Part shown: piece after piece, positions 44,885 to 54,129 of the stretch | Position numbering within the stretch: the stretch's first letter is position 1 | Layout: each line of letters begins with the position of its first letter | Source of the DNA: Ruminococcus flavefaciens | GTDB taxonomy: Bacteria; Bacillota; Clostridia; Oscillospirales; Ruminococcaceae | Direction: 5' to 3' | NCBI GenBank assembly: GCA_902760805.1 | Contig: CACWHY010000006.1 | Coordinates: 1,505-65,504 of the forward strand | DNA length: 64,000 nucleotides | Made by a program: the position numbers and the translations under genes | Notes under the pieces: generated by a model | What the model was told of the DNA's origin: nothing | The model's database searches: none | The model's input: the letters and a program-made list of their open reading frames with translations, nothing else

Positions 44885-46495
44885 ATGAGAAATATTTCTG
44901 CTAAGCTGATCTCGCTGGCTATTGCCGGAGCTGCGGCTTTCGGCTCCGCCGCCTCATTCACCGCTTCCGCCGCTGAGCCCTACGATGTGTACAACTATGA
45001 CCGCTGGGGCGAGGCTATCCCCTCTCAGGCCGGATATATCGCCGACAGAGCTGTCTCAGGCATCGACCTTGGCGTAGGAGCCTTCAGCTCTCCCAGCGAC
45101 ATCTTCCGTGACCACAACGACATATTCTACATAGTTGACGGCGGAAATAACCGCATCGTCGCTGTGAACTCAGAGCTCACAGAGGTGGTGAAGGTCTATG
45201 ACAGCTTCACCATGCCCGACGGCTCAAAGACTACTCTGAAAAATCCTCAGGGAGTTTATGTTTCTGCGGAGAACGATTGGCTCTACATCGCCGATAACGA
45301 GAACTCCCGTGTGCTGATCGCCGATCTTGAGGGAAACGTCATCAAGGAGATCACCAAGCCTACCTCCGAGGTCTATGACCAGAAGAGGACATTCCTCCCT
45401 CAGAAGGTCATCGCTGACAAGGCCGGGAACGTTTACGTTGTGCTGGGAAATATCACCACCGGTGCCGCTATGTTCGATCCCGAGGGCGAATTCACCGGCT
45501 TCTACGGCGCAAACCGTGTCCAGCCTACTGCTGAGATCGTGGGCAACTACATCACCAGCCTCTTCACCTCTGAGGAGAAAAAAGCACGGCGCAGGAGAAA
45601 TGTTCCCACAGGCATCACCAGCTTCGACATCGACGGCGACTTCATCTTCACCTGTACCTCCTCGTCAACTCAGACTACGGATACCGTGAAGAAGCTCAAC
45701 GCCGCCGGAAGGAACATCTTCGCAAATATGGAGCTGGCCTTCGGCGACTATACTCCCATGTACGACACCTCTCAGAACAAGGTGCTCCAGCCGGCGATCT
45801 GCGACATCGACATCGCTGACGACGGCAATATCAACTGTCTTGATTTCACTACCGGACGTGTGTTCCAGTACGATGAGGACTGCAACCTGCTGTTCATAAC
45901 GGGCACTATCGCCAAGCAGGTGGGCGGCTTCGACCACGTTGCTGCTCTTGAAACTATGGGCGAGAACCTGTACGTTCTGGATTCACAGAAGGACACCGTT
46001 ACTGTTTTCGTGGAGACTGACTTCGGAAAGATCGTCCACAAGGCAACGGCTCTCCACAACGCCGGCTACTATGAGGAGGCTCTCGATCCCTGGTACGAGG
46101 TCCTCAAACACGACGGAAACTACCGCAGAGCCTACGTTGGCGTAGCCTCAGCACTGCTGAGAAAGGGCGACTATGAGGGCTCCATGAAATACGCTGAGCT
46201 GGCGGACTCTCCCAGGATCTACAACAAGGCCTTTGAGGGCTACCGCATGGACTGGCTGAAGGCTCACTTCGGACAGCTCATATTGGGGCTGGCTCTGATC
46301 GCTGTGGGGCTGTTTATGCTTGCACGGCTGGCAAAAAAGAAGAAGGCCGCTGAGCTTGCTCAGCATATGGCTCAGGAGGACGCTGCGGCAGAGGCTGAAC
46401 ACCAGCAGCACGTCCGTGAGGCTGCCCGAAAGGCCGTTGAGGAAATGGCTGAGCAGTCCGAAAATGAAGGAAAGGAGGATGAGCAGAACTCATGA
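44885..46495 (+). CDS. Membrane-anchored NHL-repeat protein with TPR-like tail
   Basis: A 536-aa extracytoplasmic protein. Residues 1-31 are a signal peptide (ASFTASAAEP). Residues 60-390 form an NHL-type propeller, e.g. IFYIVDGGNNRIVAVNSE and WLYIADNENSRVLIADLEG. A short helical, TPR-like region (ALHNAGYYEEALDPWYEVLK, VASALLRKGDYEGSMKYAEL) precedes a single membrane segment (LILGLALIAVGLFMLARLA) and a charged Ala/Glu-rich coiled tail inside the cell. It may act as a surface scaffold that holds the soluble binding protein or the DUF5696 protein near the permeases. Its stop overlaps the next start (ATGA). Confidence 0.8.
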   Translation: MRNISAKLISLAIAGAAAFGSAASFTASAAEPYDVYNYDRWGEAIPSQAGYIADRAVSGIDLGVGAFSSPSDIFRDHNDIFYIVDGGNNRIVAVNSELTEVVKVYDSFTMPDGSKTTLKNPQGVYVSAENDWLYIADNENSRVLIADLEGNVIKEITKPTSEVYDQKRTFLPQKVIADKAGNVYVVLGNITTGAAMFDPEGEFTGFYGANRVQPTAEIVGNYITSLFTSEEKKARRRRNVPTGITSFDIDGDFIFTCTSSSTQTTDTVKKLNAAGRNIFANMELAFGDYTPMYDTSQNKVLQPAICDIDIADDGNINCLDFTTGRVFQYDEDCNLLFITGTIAKQVGGFDHVAALETMGENLYVLDSQKDTVTVFVETDFGKIVHKATALHNAGYYEEALDPWYEVLKHDGNYRRAYVGVASALLRKGDYEGSMKYAELADSPRIYNKAFEGYRMDWLKAHFGQLILGLALIAVGLFMLARLAKKKKAAELAQHMAQEDAAAEAEHQQHVREAARKAVEEMAEQSENEGKEDEQNS

Positions 46496-47121
46496 TGGAT
46501 CTGACTACTAAGGAATGGGTCAAGCACGCCGTGACGCACCCCTTCGAGGGCTTTGAGGATATGCGCTGGAAAAAGTCCGGCTCGCTCAAGGTGGCGTTCC
46601 TCATCGTGTTCCTGCTCTTCCTTGCGACTATAGCTGACGGAAGACTTTACGGCTTCCAGTTCGGCGTTTCCTACGACAAGACCTTCAACATCATCCCCTA
46701 CATCGTGAAGAGCATCGTGCTCTTTGCGGCCTGGGTAGTGGGCAACTGGTCGATCTGTACCCTCCTTGACGGCGAGGGCACCATGAAGAACATCTGCATC
46801 TACAGCGCCTATGCACTGGTGCCGTACATCGCACAGGTCTTCATCACAGTGATCCTCTCCCACTTCCTCATCCAGGACGAGGTGGTCTTCATACAGGCCA
46901 TAAGGATCCTAGGCACGGGCTGGACGGTGATACTGCTGTTCTCGGCGATCAAGTCTGTACATCAGTATTCCTTCGGAAAAACGGTCTTCGCTATCGTGCT
47001 GACCATTGCCGCTATGCTGGTGATGCTGTTCCTGCTGGTGCTCTTTATGTCACTGGTACAGCAGGTCTACATCTTCCTTTCAACGATCTACACCGAGATC
47101 TCCTACAGGATCCGGGTCTGA
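46492..47121 (+). CDS. Yip1-family membrane protein
   Basis: A 209-aa protein with five membrane segments. The start, KEWVKHAVTHPFEGFEDMRW, and the later WVVGNWSICTLLDGEGTMKN block are typical of bacterial Yip1-domain proteins. The role is unknown; it always looks like a helper of neighbouring membrane systems. Translation is coupled to the NHL gene; a second in-frame ATG follows at 46495. Confidence 0.85.
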   Translation: MMDLTTKEWVKHAVTHPFEGFEDMRWKKSGSLKVAFLIVFLLFLATIADGRLYGFQFGVSYDKTFNIIPYIVKSIVLFAAWVVGNWSICTLLDGEGTMKNICIYSAYALVPYIAQVFITVILSHFLIQDEVVFIQAIRILGTGWTVILLFSAIKSVHQYSFGKTVFAIVLTIAAMLVMLFLLVLFMSLVQQVYIFLSTIYTEISYRIRV

Positions 47122-47139
47122 TGAAGGGAGGGCATGATA

Positions 47140-49986
47140 ATGAAGAACAAGATCAAACGCTTTCTGCTCTGCTTTTTAGCAGTCTCTATGGCAACTGTCT
47201 CCGGTGCTGTCAAGGCTGACGGCGAGGAGGAAACTGCCGCAGAAGTCACCGAGGAGGCCTCCGCTGAGGAGGAGTCCACAGGTGACGCTGCTGCACAGAA
47301 GCCTGCTAAGCTGAAGGAGACAGAGGAAAAGGTCAAGGCTGAGGCCTCTGACATTACTGCATACCTTCCCAAGATCGGCACTATCGAGGGTCTGGACATC
47401 TACCTGAAGGACAAGGATTTCGATGACGCTATCTGGGAGAAAAACGGCGGAAAGCCCGCCAAGAAAAAGGATTACACCGAAGAGCAGGAGGCTCTCAGCG
47501 ATGTTATCGACGAGCTGAAAAAGCTGGGCGACCTGATCGCGATCGACGCCCAGTCCGGTGAGGCTGTGGCTTCCTTCAAGGACAGCAGCAAGGTGGACGA
47601 CGGGCTGATGTACGTCAGCGAGGCCGGGCGCTATCTGCTGACCGTGGACAAGGACAAGACAAAGCCTCTCAAGCTCATGGAGGTCATCTCAACTATCGAC
47701 GATCCTCAGCTCTTCCGCTCTGCCGACGGCAAGACCTTAGAGCTCACTGACTCAAACTACAAAAAGGTCACAGAGACCTACACCTACAGCGGCAAGGAGA
47801 ACGGACGCACCGTCTTCTACAACGCTGACAAGTCCGCCTTCGCTTGGCTTTCTGAGGACGAGAAAAAGGTGGAGGGCACCTTCACCTACGCTGCGGAAAA
47901 CGATAAGTTCCGTATGCTGGTGGACCAGCGGCTTGCCAATATCGGCCTGGAGAACAAGGAGACCGGCTACATCTGGTGGTCATCTCCCCTGGAGGCCACC
48001 CGTGATCAGGTGGCGACCCCTCTGCTGATCAGCGAGCTGCGCTCATCGAACACTCTGCGCTACGGCATCCCCGAAAGGCGCTCAAACAACAATGTGGTCC
48101 GCTCAGGAACTGACGACTGCACGATCACTGTAAGCAAGATAAACAACGGTATCAAAGCCGTTTACGACTTCCAGAAAGCTGGATTCAAGTACCCCGTGGA
48201 GTACGTCCTTGAGGACGACCATCTGAAGGCCTCAGTCAAGGTGGCTGAGATACAGGAGTCAAATGCCGCAAATATCGCTACAGAGCTCACCGTTTTGGGC
48301 AGCTTCGGCGCTGCGGATATGACCGAGGAGGGCTACTTCGTGGTACCTGACGGAAGCGGCGCTCTGGTGCGGTTCAACAATCAGAAGACCATGGACACAA
48401 ATGCCTATCAGCAGAGAGTTTACGGCTCAGATGTGACTGTTGTTCCCACAAGCAAAGGCGCTGTCACTGAGCAGATATACCTGCCCGTTTACGGCATCGT
48501 CAAGGAGGACAACGCCTGCCTGGTGGTGGCCTCTAAGGGCGACTCAAATGCTGTTCTCTCCGCTCAGGTATCAAAGCAGTCCAATTCCAGCTATAACCTG
48601 TGCAGCTTCACCTTTATCCTTCGTGGAACTGACACCTTCTATATGTCAGGAAACAGCAACGACAAGCTGACAGTTTTCGAGAGCGGCGCCATAAAGTCAG
48701 ACGACATCGAGCTGAGATACTACCCCATCGCAAAAGAGGGAGCTGACTACACTGACATTGCTGCTCGCTACAGACAGTACCTCACCGAGGAGGCCGGAGT
48801 TTCTGCAAAAACAGAAGCCGGGAAGTCTCCCATGTACGTTGACCTCTACGGCGGAACTCAGAAGAAAAAGCCGGTGCTTGGCATACCTGTCACCATGAAG
48901 CAGAAGATCACCACCTACGATCAGGCCGGCCAGATCCTCTCTCAGCTGAAAAACAGCGGCGTTGACGACATCGTGGTCTCATACAACAACTGGACCAACG
49001 ACGGCATCAAGAACAAGGTGGACACTGAGGCCAAGCCCTCAGGCACTCTTGGCGGAAAGAGCGATTTCAAGGGGCTCACAGACCTTATCTCTCAAAACGG
49101 TTTTGAGCTCTACCCCTCCTCCGACGACAGAGATTTCTACTCCGGAAACGGCTACTACTCATTCACCAGCACAGCCGTGAGAGTTTCCGGATCTTACTCC
49201 AGGATCATCAGCTACGACAGAGCCTATGGCATACCCGACGGCTTCAAGAAGAATATGTCCCTGCTCTCACCCAGCCTCTTCGACGAGGTGTACAGCGACG
49301 TTGCGGACAATTACTCAAAGGCCGGCCTCAGCGGAGTTTCTATCGGAAACATGACCACATCGCTCTACGGCGACTACGGAAAGAAGAATATCTCCCGTGC
49401 AAAGGCCATGGATCTGATCTGTGCAAGCTATGATAAGCTGGGAAGCTCACTGTCCGAGGGCATCTTAGCGGACGCTGCCAACGCCTACGCTCTGCCTTAT
49501 GTTTCCCACATAACAAGCGTACCGCTGAACTCCAGCCGCTTTGACCTGTTCAACGAGGACATACCATTCTACCAGATGGTAATGCACGGACTTATCCCCT
49601 ACTCCACGACCGCCGTCAACGGCGATGCCGATCCTACGACTCTGCTGCTGATGGCGGCAGCTACGGGATCTGGTCTGAGCTACGATATGCTCTATGAGGA
49701 GACCAGCGTTCTCAAGGACACTGAATTTGACGTTCTCTACTACGCAAATTACCTTAACTGGACCGATACTGCGTCCAGAGAATACAAACTCTTGCAGCCC
49801 CTGCTGAGCAAGGTCAGCAGCTGCACTATCGACGGCTATGAAGCTGACGGCGACCTTATCACCACTACCTACTCTGACGGTACTGTGGTGAAGGTGGACC
49901 TCCAGCAGAAGACCGTTGAATATGACGGCAATACGCTGTCACTTGAAAATATCGATCAGGAAGGAGGTGCTCAGGAAAATGGCTGA
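47140..49986 (+). CDS. Secreted DUF5696 protein, glycoside-hydrolase-like layout
   Basis: A 948-aa protein. The start at 47140 is 8 bp after GGAGG; ATG 47134 is too close to it. A signal peptide (KRFLLCFLAVSMATVSGAVK) and an Ala/Glu-rich linker lead into a beta-rich region (to about 560). From 565 on the pattern suggests a TIM barrel: MYVDLYGGTQKKKPVLGIPV, ILSQLKNSGVDDIVVSYNNW, and GISIGN-like strands such as LSGVSIGNMTTSLYGDYG. Asp and Glu residues at strand ends (e.g. SDDRDFYSG) could be catalytic. I recall the family as DUF5696; the relation to glycoside hydrolases is my inference. It is the largest gene of the operon. Confidence 0.78.
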   Translation: MKNKIKRFLLCFLAVSMATVSGAVKADGEEETAAEVTEEASAEEESTGDAAAQKPAKLKETEEKVKAEASDITAYLPKIGTIEGLDIYLKDKDFDDAIWEKNGGKPAKKKDYTEEQEALSDVIDELKKLGDLIAIDAQSGEAVASFKDSSKVDDGLMYVSEAGRYLLTVDKDKTKPLKLMEVISTIDDPQLFRSADGKTLELTDSNYKKVTETYTYSGKENGRTVFYNADKSAFAWLSEDEKKVEGTFTYAAENDKFRMLVDQRLANIGLENKETGYIWWSSPLEATRDQVATPLLISELRSSNTLRYGIPERRSNNNVVRSGTDDCTITVSKINNGIKAVYDFQKAGFKYPVEYVLEDDHLKASVKVAEIQESNAANIATELTVLGSFGAADMTEEGYFVVPDGSGALVRFNNQKTMDTNAYQQRVYGSDVTVVPTSKGAVTEQIYLPVYGIVKEDNACLVVASKGDSNAVLSAQVSKQSNSSYNLCSFTFILRGTDTFYMSGNSNDKLTVFESGAIKSDDIELRYYPIAKEGADYTDIAARYRQYLTEEAGVSAKTEAGKSPMYVDLYGGTQKKKPVLGIPVTMKQKITTYDQAGQILSQLKNSGVDDIVVSYNNWTNDGIKNKVDTEAKPSGTLGGKSDFKGLTDLISQNGFELYPSSDDRDFYSGNGYYSFTSTAVRVSGSYSRIISYDRAYGIPDGFKKNMSLLSPSLFDEVYSDVADNYSKAGLSGVSIGNMTTSLYGDYGKKNISRAKAMDLICASYDKLGSSLSEGILADAANAYALPYVSHITSVPLNSSRFDLFNEDIPFYQMVMHGLIPYSTTAVNGDADPTTLLLMAAATGSGLSYDMLYEETSVLKDTEFDVLYYANYLNWTDTASREYKLLQPLLSKVSSCTIDGYEADGDLITTTYSDGTVVKVDLQQKTVEYDGNTLSLENIDQEGGAQENG

Positions 49987-50905
49987 GGCTAAAGCAGAAA
50001 AGAAAAAGGGCATAAAGATGCCCTATGAGAAGCGCAAGGCCATGTACGGCTACGGCTTCATCGCTCTGTGGATGGTGGGCACACTGTTCTTCTTCCTGAT
50101 ACCTCTTGTGAAGAGCCTTTGGTACTCATTCAATGAGGTCTCGATCGGTACAGGAAAAATGCTCACGAAGTTTGTGGGACTTGAGAAGTATGACTACGTT
50201 CTCAACACCGATCCCAACTACACCACATACCTGAAGGATATGCTCCTTGAAACTCTGTGGAAAACTCCTCTGGTACTGATATTCTCGCTGTTCATCGCAG
50301 TTATCCTCAACCAGAAGTTCCGTGGAAGGACTCTCTCACGAGCAATATTCTTCCTCCCCGTTATCATTGCAACGGGTCCTGTTTACAAGATCATCAACGG
50401 CGACATGAGCTCTACCGGAAACACCGGAGCTGCTCAGTTCTCCACAATGTTCTCAACTGACCTTGTGGGCGAGCTGCTGCAATTCCTGGGTATCTACGGA
50501 CTTTCTGACAAGATGAGCACCATGATCTCCACAGTTGCCGACAATATCTTCGGCATCGTCTGGGCAAGCGGTATCCAGATACTCCTGTTTTTGGGAGCTC
50601 TCCAGAACATACCGCCCTCCGCTAAGGAGGCCGCTCAGATGGAGGGCGCTACAGCCTGGGAGTATTTCTGGAAGATCACACTCCCCTACGTCAGCCCCTT
50701 CATTCTGGCAAACCTTATCTTTACCGTTATCGACTCCTTCACAAGCCCCATGAACACCGTTATGGGACGTATCCTCACCATGAAAGAGGAGTGGAAGTTC
50801 GGCGAGGCCTCTGCAATGGCGTGGATCTACTTCGCTATCGTGCTGGCTGCCGTTGGTCTGGTAACTGCCATAGTAAATAAGTTTATTTACTATGAGGTCG
50901 AATAA
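49979..50905 (+). CDS. Sugar ABC permease, MalF type (pair 2)
   Basis: A 308-aa permease with a Lys-rich N terminus (MAEAKAEKKKGIKMPYEKRK) and six membrane segments; the EAA loop is KEAAQMEGATAWEYFWKITL followed by P. The ATG at 49979 overlaps the DUF5696 gene by 8 bp and follows AAGGAGGTG. It is clearly different from the MalF-type protein of pair 1. Confidence 0.92.
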   Translation: MAEAKAEKKKGIKMPYEKRKAMYGYGFIALWMVGTLFFFLIPLVKSLWYSFNEVSIGTGKMLTKFVGLEKYDYVLNTDPNYTTYLKDMLLETLWKTPLVLIFSLFIAVILNQKFRGRTLSRAIFFLPVIIATGPVYKIINGDMSSTGNTGAAQFSTMFSTDLVGELLQFLGIYGLSDKMSTMISTVADNIFGIVWASGIQILLFLGALQNIPPSAKEAAQMEGATAWEYFWKITLPYVSPFILANLIFTVIDSFTSPMNTVMGRILTMKEEWKFGEASAMAWIYFAIVLAAVGLVTAIVNKFIYYEVE

Positions 50906-50919
50906 GGGAGGTGCAAGTC

Positions 50920-51951
50920 ATGACTGATACTACTGGTGCTGTCGTTAAAAGCGAGAGCGAGATCGGCGGCGGACTTACTCCCAAGGAGGCAAAAAAGCGC
51001 CGAATGGAACAGATGACCGCTGAGGAGAGAGGCTACCTTAGGCGTAAGGCTCTCATGGAGGCTGTCTGGCCCTTTTTCCGCTTCGTGATACTCTTCGGAC
51101 TGGGCTTCGTTATCCTTTATCCACTGATCTACATGGTAAGCTGTACCTTCCGTGAGCGCAGCGATATGACTGACCCCACGGTAATGTGGATCCCCAGACA
51201 CTACACACTGAAGGTGCTGAAGGAGACCATAAGCGCTATGGATTTCTGGAACACCCTCAAGACAACTCTCCTGCTGAACATCGGCTGTTCCTTCGTGCAG
51301 GTGCTCTCCTGCGCTGTAACGGGCTACGGCTTCGCAAGATTCAAGTTCAAGGGCAAGGGACTGCTCTTCGGGATAGTCATCATGATGATCCTTGTTCCCA
51401 CACAGGTCATCGCTCTTCCCCTGTATGCACAGTTCCGATTCTTCGGCATAAGAGGACTGTTCAGCATCAACCTCATTGACACTATGTGGACCATGTACCT
51501 GCCGGCGATCACCGGAAACGGTATCCGCTCAGGCCTGATGATCCTGATCTTCCGCCAGTTCTTCCGTGGGCTGCCCAAGGAGCTGGAGGACGCCGCCTAC
51601 ATCGACGGCTGCGGACCCTTCATGACCTTCATCAGGGTAATGATCCCCAACGCAGGCTCGGCCTTCCTGACCGTGTTCCTGTTCTCAGTGGTGTGGTACT
51701 GGAACGACTACTATGTCAGCTCCACCTTCTTCACCAACACCCAGACTGTGGCAAAAATGCTGCAAAACCTGGACACTCAGCTCAAGCAGAGGCTGTTCAA
51801 CTCCGCCACTATCGAGATCTCGCCCAGAGAGCAGATCGTGTGGAAGGAGGCAGGCTGTCTGCTTTCGATCACACCGATCCTGGCGCTGTATGTCTGCCTG
51901 CAAAAGTATTTCACCGAGGGCATCGCCCGTTCGGGAATTACCGGAATATAA
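50920..51951 (+). CDS. Sugar ABC permease, MalG type (pair 2)
   Basis: A 343-aa permease; the EAA loop is EDAAYIDGCGPFMTFIRVMI followed by P, with Asp in place of the first Glu-Ala pair. The N terminus is extended by about 50 charged residues. The start at 50920 lies 8 bp after GGGAGG; a GTG at 50911 lies inside the binding site. Last gene of the operon, followed by a terminator. Confidence 0.92.
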   Translation: MTDTTGAVVKSESEIGGGLTPKEAKKRRMEQMTAEERGYLRRKALMEAVWPFFRFVILFGLGFVILYPLIYMVSCTFRERSDMTDPTVMWIPRHYTLKVLKETISAMDFWNTLKTTLLLNIGCSFVQVLSCAVTGYGFARFKFKGKGLLFGIVIMMILVPTQVIALPLYAQFRFFGIRGLFSINLIDTMWTMYLPAITGNGIRSGLMILIFRQFFRGLPKELEDAAYIDGCGPFMTFIRVMIPNAGSAFLTVFLFSVVWYWNDYYVSSTFFTNTQTVAKMLQNLDTQLKQRLFNSATIEISPREQIVWKEAGCLLSITPILALYVCLQKYFTEGIARSGITGI

Positions 51952-51954
51952 GGA

Positions 51955-51984
51955 AAAGGGACTGCATTTGCAGTCCCTTTTTTG
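51955..51984. terminator. Bidirectional terminator after the transport operon
   Basis: AAAAGGGACTGC and GCAGTCCCTTTTTT pair over ATTT. Confidence 0.92.
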
Positions 51985-52073
51985 CTGGCAGGGAGCGAGC
52001 TGCTCCCTGCGCCCCGCAATTGCAATTTGTCCCGAAAAAAATGTCCGCCAAATGGCGGACACCTTGCAGCTGT

Positions 52074-52547
52074 TCACTTGTGATACTTTCCGCCCTCTGC
52101 GATCTGAAATGCACGATAGATCTGCTCCAGAAGCATCACCCGTGCAAGCTGGTGGGGAAATGTCATCTTCGACATGGAAAGCCTCAGTCCTCCCATGGCC
52201 TTGATCTCAGGGTCAAGCCCGAAGGAGCTGCCGATCACGAAGCTCACTGTGCTCTGGCCGGAAACTCCGGCGCTCATGATCTTCTCGGAAAGCTCCGGGC
52301 TGCTGAGCTGCTTGCCCTCGATACACATCGGCACGATAAGTCCGGCGGCGTGCTTTTTGATCTGGACAGCCTCCTTTTTCAGCGCCGCAGCGATCTCCTT
52401 ATCGGAGGGCTTGTCGCTGAGCCGGCACTCCTCCAGCTCGCAAAGCTCGAAGCTGCAATACCGCCCAAGACGCTTTATGTACTCGGCACAGGCGCTGCGG
52501 AGGTACTCCTCCTTCAGCTTGCCGATAACGATCAGCTTTATGTTCAT
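52074..52547 (-). CDS. rlmH: 23S rRNA pseudouridine-1915 N3-methyltransferase RlmH
   Basis: Methylates pseudouridine 1915 of 23S rRNA in assembled ribosomes; SPOUT fold. 157 aa, the family length. It shows FVIGSSFGLDPEI (SAM knot) and SMSKMTFPHQLARVMLLEQ with the IYRAFQIAEGGKYHK end. The start shares a base with the walJ stop; the walJ-rlmH order is conserved in Firmicutes. Confidence 0.97.
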   Translation of the reverse strand: MNIKLIVIGKLKEEYLRSACAEYIKRLGRYCSFELCELEECRLSDKPSDKEIAAALKKEAVQIKKHAAGLIVPMCIEGKQLSSPELSEKIMSAGVSGQSTVSFVIGSSFGLDPEIKAMGGLRLSMSKMTFPHQLARVMLLEQIYRAFQIAEGGKYHK

Positions 52548-53332
52548 CAGAAGATCACGGCTCCTCCCTTAGTCTCCACCGGGGCAACTCCCAGCAGGTA
52601 ATCTCTTCCACGAACAGCGCCTGCAAGCCGCTGAGAAACGGTCCTGTCGGCGATGTCGGGGCGGTTGTTGTCCTGGCTGAGATGTCCCAGCAGGAAATGG
52701 GTAGTTCCTCTTTGGAGGAGCTTGTTCACCTGCTCGGCGCAGGAATCGTTGGAGAGGTGGCCGTTTTGCGAAAGGATCCTCTCCTTTAGGTAAAGCGGAT
52801 ACGGCCCCGTCCTCAGCATATACTCATCGTAGTTGGCCTCCAAAAGCACCAGCCGGCAGCCGGTCAGCGCCCTGTCCACATCGGGCGAGATGTGTCCCAG
52901 GTCAGTGCAGACTGCACACAGCTTGTCGTCGAAGGTGTGGATCCTGTAGCCGCAGCTCTGGATCGTATCGTGAGGCGTATCAAAGCAGGTCACCTGGCTC
53001 CCTCCGCAGGCGATAGAGCAGCCGCTCATGTCGATCACCGGCGATGAGGGCGAGATCTTCCCGGCATCGTACAGCCGCTGGAGAGTCCTCTTCTGGCCGT
53101 ACACCGGCATACCTGTTTTCTGGGTGAGCATTTTCAGTCCTGCAACGTGGTCTGAGTGCTCATGGGTGATGAACACTCCCTTGACCGCCGTCAAAGGGAT
53201 CCTGTTGAGCTCTAGGGCTGCCGAGAGCCGCTTGAAGCTGGCTCCGCAGTCGATGAGTATGCCCTCCTGCTCGTTTCCGATATAGGAGGAATTTGCCTTG
53301 CTTGAGCTGAATAAGGGGTATATCCTTGCCAT
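52547..53332 (-). CDS. walJ: Metallo-beta-lactamase-fold hydrolase WalJ/YycJ
   Basis: A 261-aa hydrolase that coordinates cell-wall or DNA-repair processes in relatives. The metal site is THEHSDHVAGL, and SSSKANSSYIGNEQEGILID, the family N terminus, precedes it; FLLGHLSQDNN carries a later His. No walRK genes are in the window. It starts directly at the end of the lipoprotein gene. Confidence 0.92.
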   Translation of the reverse strand: MARIYPLFSSSKANSSYIGNEQEGILIDCGASFKRLSAALELNRIPLTAVKGVFITHEHSDHVAGLKMLTQKTGMPVYGQKRTLQRLYDAGKISPSSPVIDMSGCSIACGGSQVTCFDTPHDTIQSCGYRIHTFDDKLCAVCTDLGHISPDVDRALTGCRLVLLEANYDEYMLRTGPYPLYLKERILSQNGHLSNDSCAEQVNKLLQRGTTHFLLGHLSQDNNRPDIADRTVSQRLAGAVRGRDYLLGVAPVETKGGAVIF

Positions 53333-54097
53333 TTAGTCCTTTTCGTTCTCCTCTGCATATTCATTGTAGTATTCCGCAGCGTCCTCAAGGGTGTACTCGC
53401 CCTCCTCGTAGATGACCTCCTCATAGTCGTCAAGAGCAACGAAGTCATCGCCGCTGTATCTTGGGTAAGCTCCCACAAAAGGACTCTCTATCCTTCCGGA
53501 AACAGCAGTTCCCAGGCAGTACATATCCGGGGAGATGTATGCCACGAACTCATACTCCTCATAATCGGAGAAATAGTTCTCCACCTTTTCGTAGAAATAG
53601 TCTGTGTCTGCCCTCTTGCCGTTTGGATCCTTAAACTCAACTCCGGAGTCGAGAGAGCTGTCTGAGCTGATGATCAAGGGCTCGTCAAGGTAGTAGCCCT
53701 CCTCGTCCATTTCCACAAGTGCAGTATTTATGGCCTTGTAAAGGGAGCTTGCACTGGTGCGGTAGGTCATCACATGGTCGCTCTCCTCAAGAGCCTCAGC
53801 CAGGCCCTCAATGCAGAGATAGCCGTCCTTTGAGCTGACGATATCGAAGGTAAACTTGCCGTTCATGAAATCGTCGTTGAAGCCCTTGAACTTGACGGTG
53901 TCCTTGTCCACCTGCTCCCACTTGCCCTTGTGTCCGTCAAGGATCACCTTGTCGTCCTCCTTGAACTTGACGGTGATGCTTGTGGGCTCGCCGTCCTTGT
54001 CGGTGAGAGTCCACTTGCCCTCCAGCTTGCTTGCACAGCCGGTGAGCATTACTGCGGATAGTGCCAGTGCTGATGTAAGTGCCATTATCTTTTTCAT
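53333..54097 (-). CDS. Lipoprotein of unknown function
   Basis: A 254-aa protein with a lipoprotein signal (ALSAVMLTGCASK). Residues 24-95 form a small lipocalin-like beta domain beginning LEGKWTLTDKDGEPTSITV. The second half holds a helix, SLYKAINTALVEMDEEGYYL, then acidic beta segments, a layout reminiscent of pseudopilin globular domains. The tail is very acidic (EEGEYTLEDAAEYYNEYAEE). It lies between cysS and walJ without its own promoter. Confidence 0.8.
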   Translation of the reverse strand: MKKIMALTSALALSAVMLTGCASKLEGKWTLTDKDGEPTSITVKFKEDDKVILDGHKGKWEQVDKDTVKFKGFNDDFMNGKFTFDIVSSKDGYLCIEGLAEALEESDHVMTYRTSASSLYKAINTALVEMDEEGYYLDEPLIISSDSSLDSGVEFKDPNGKRADTDYFYEKVENYFSDYEEYEFVAYISPDMYCLGTAVSGRIESPFVGAYPRYSGDDFVALDDYEEVIYEEGEYTLEDAAEYYNEYAEENEKD

Positions 54098-54129
54098 TGT
54101 TAACCCTCCTATATCATGATGATTTCGCT

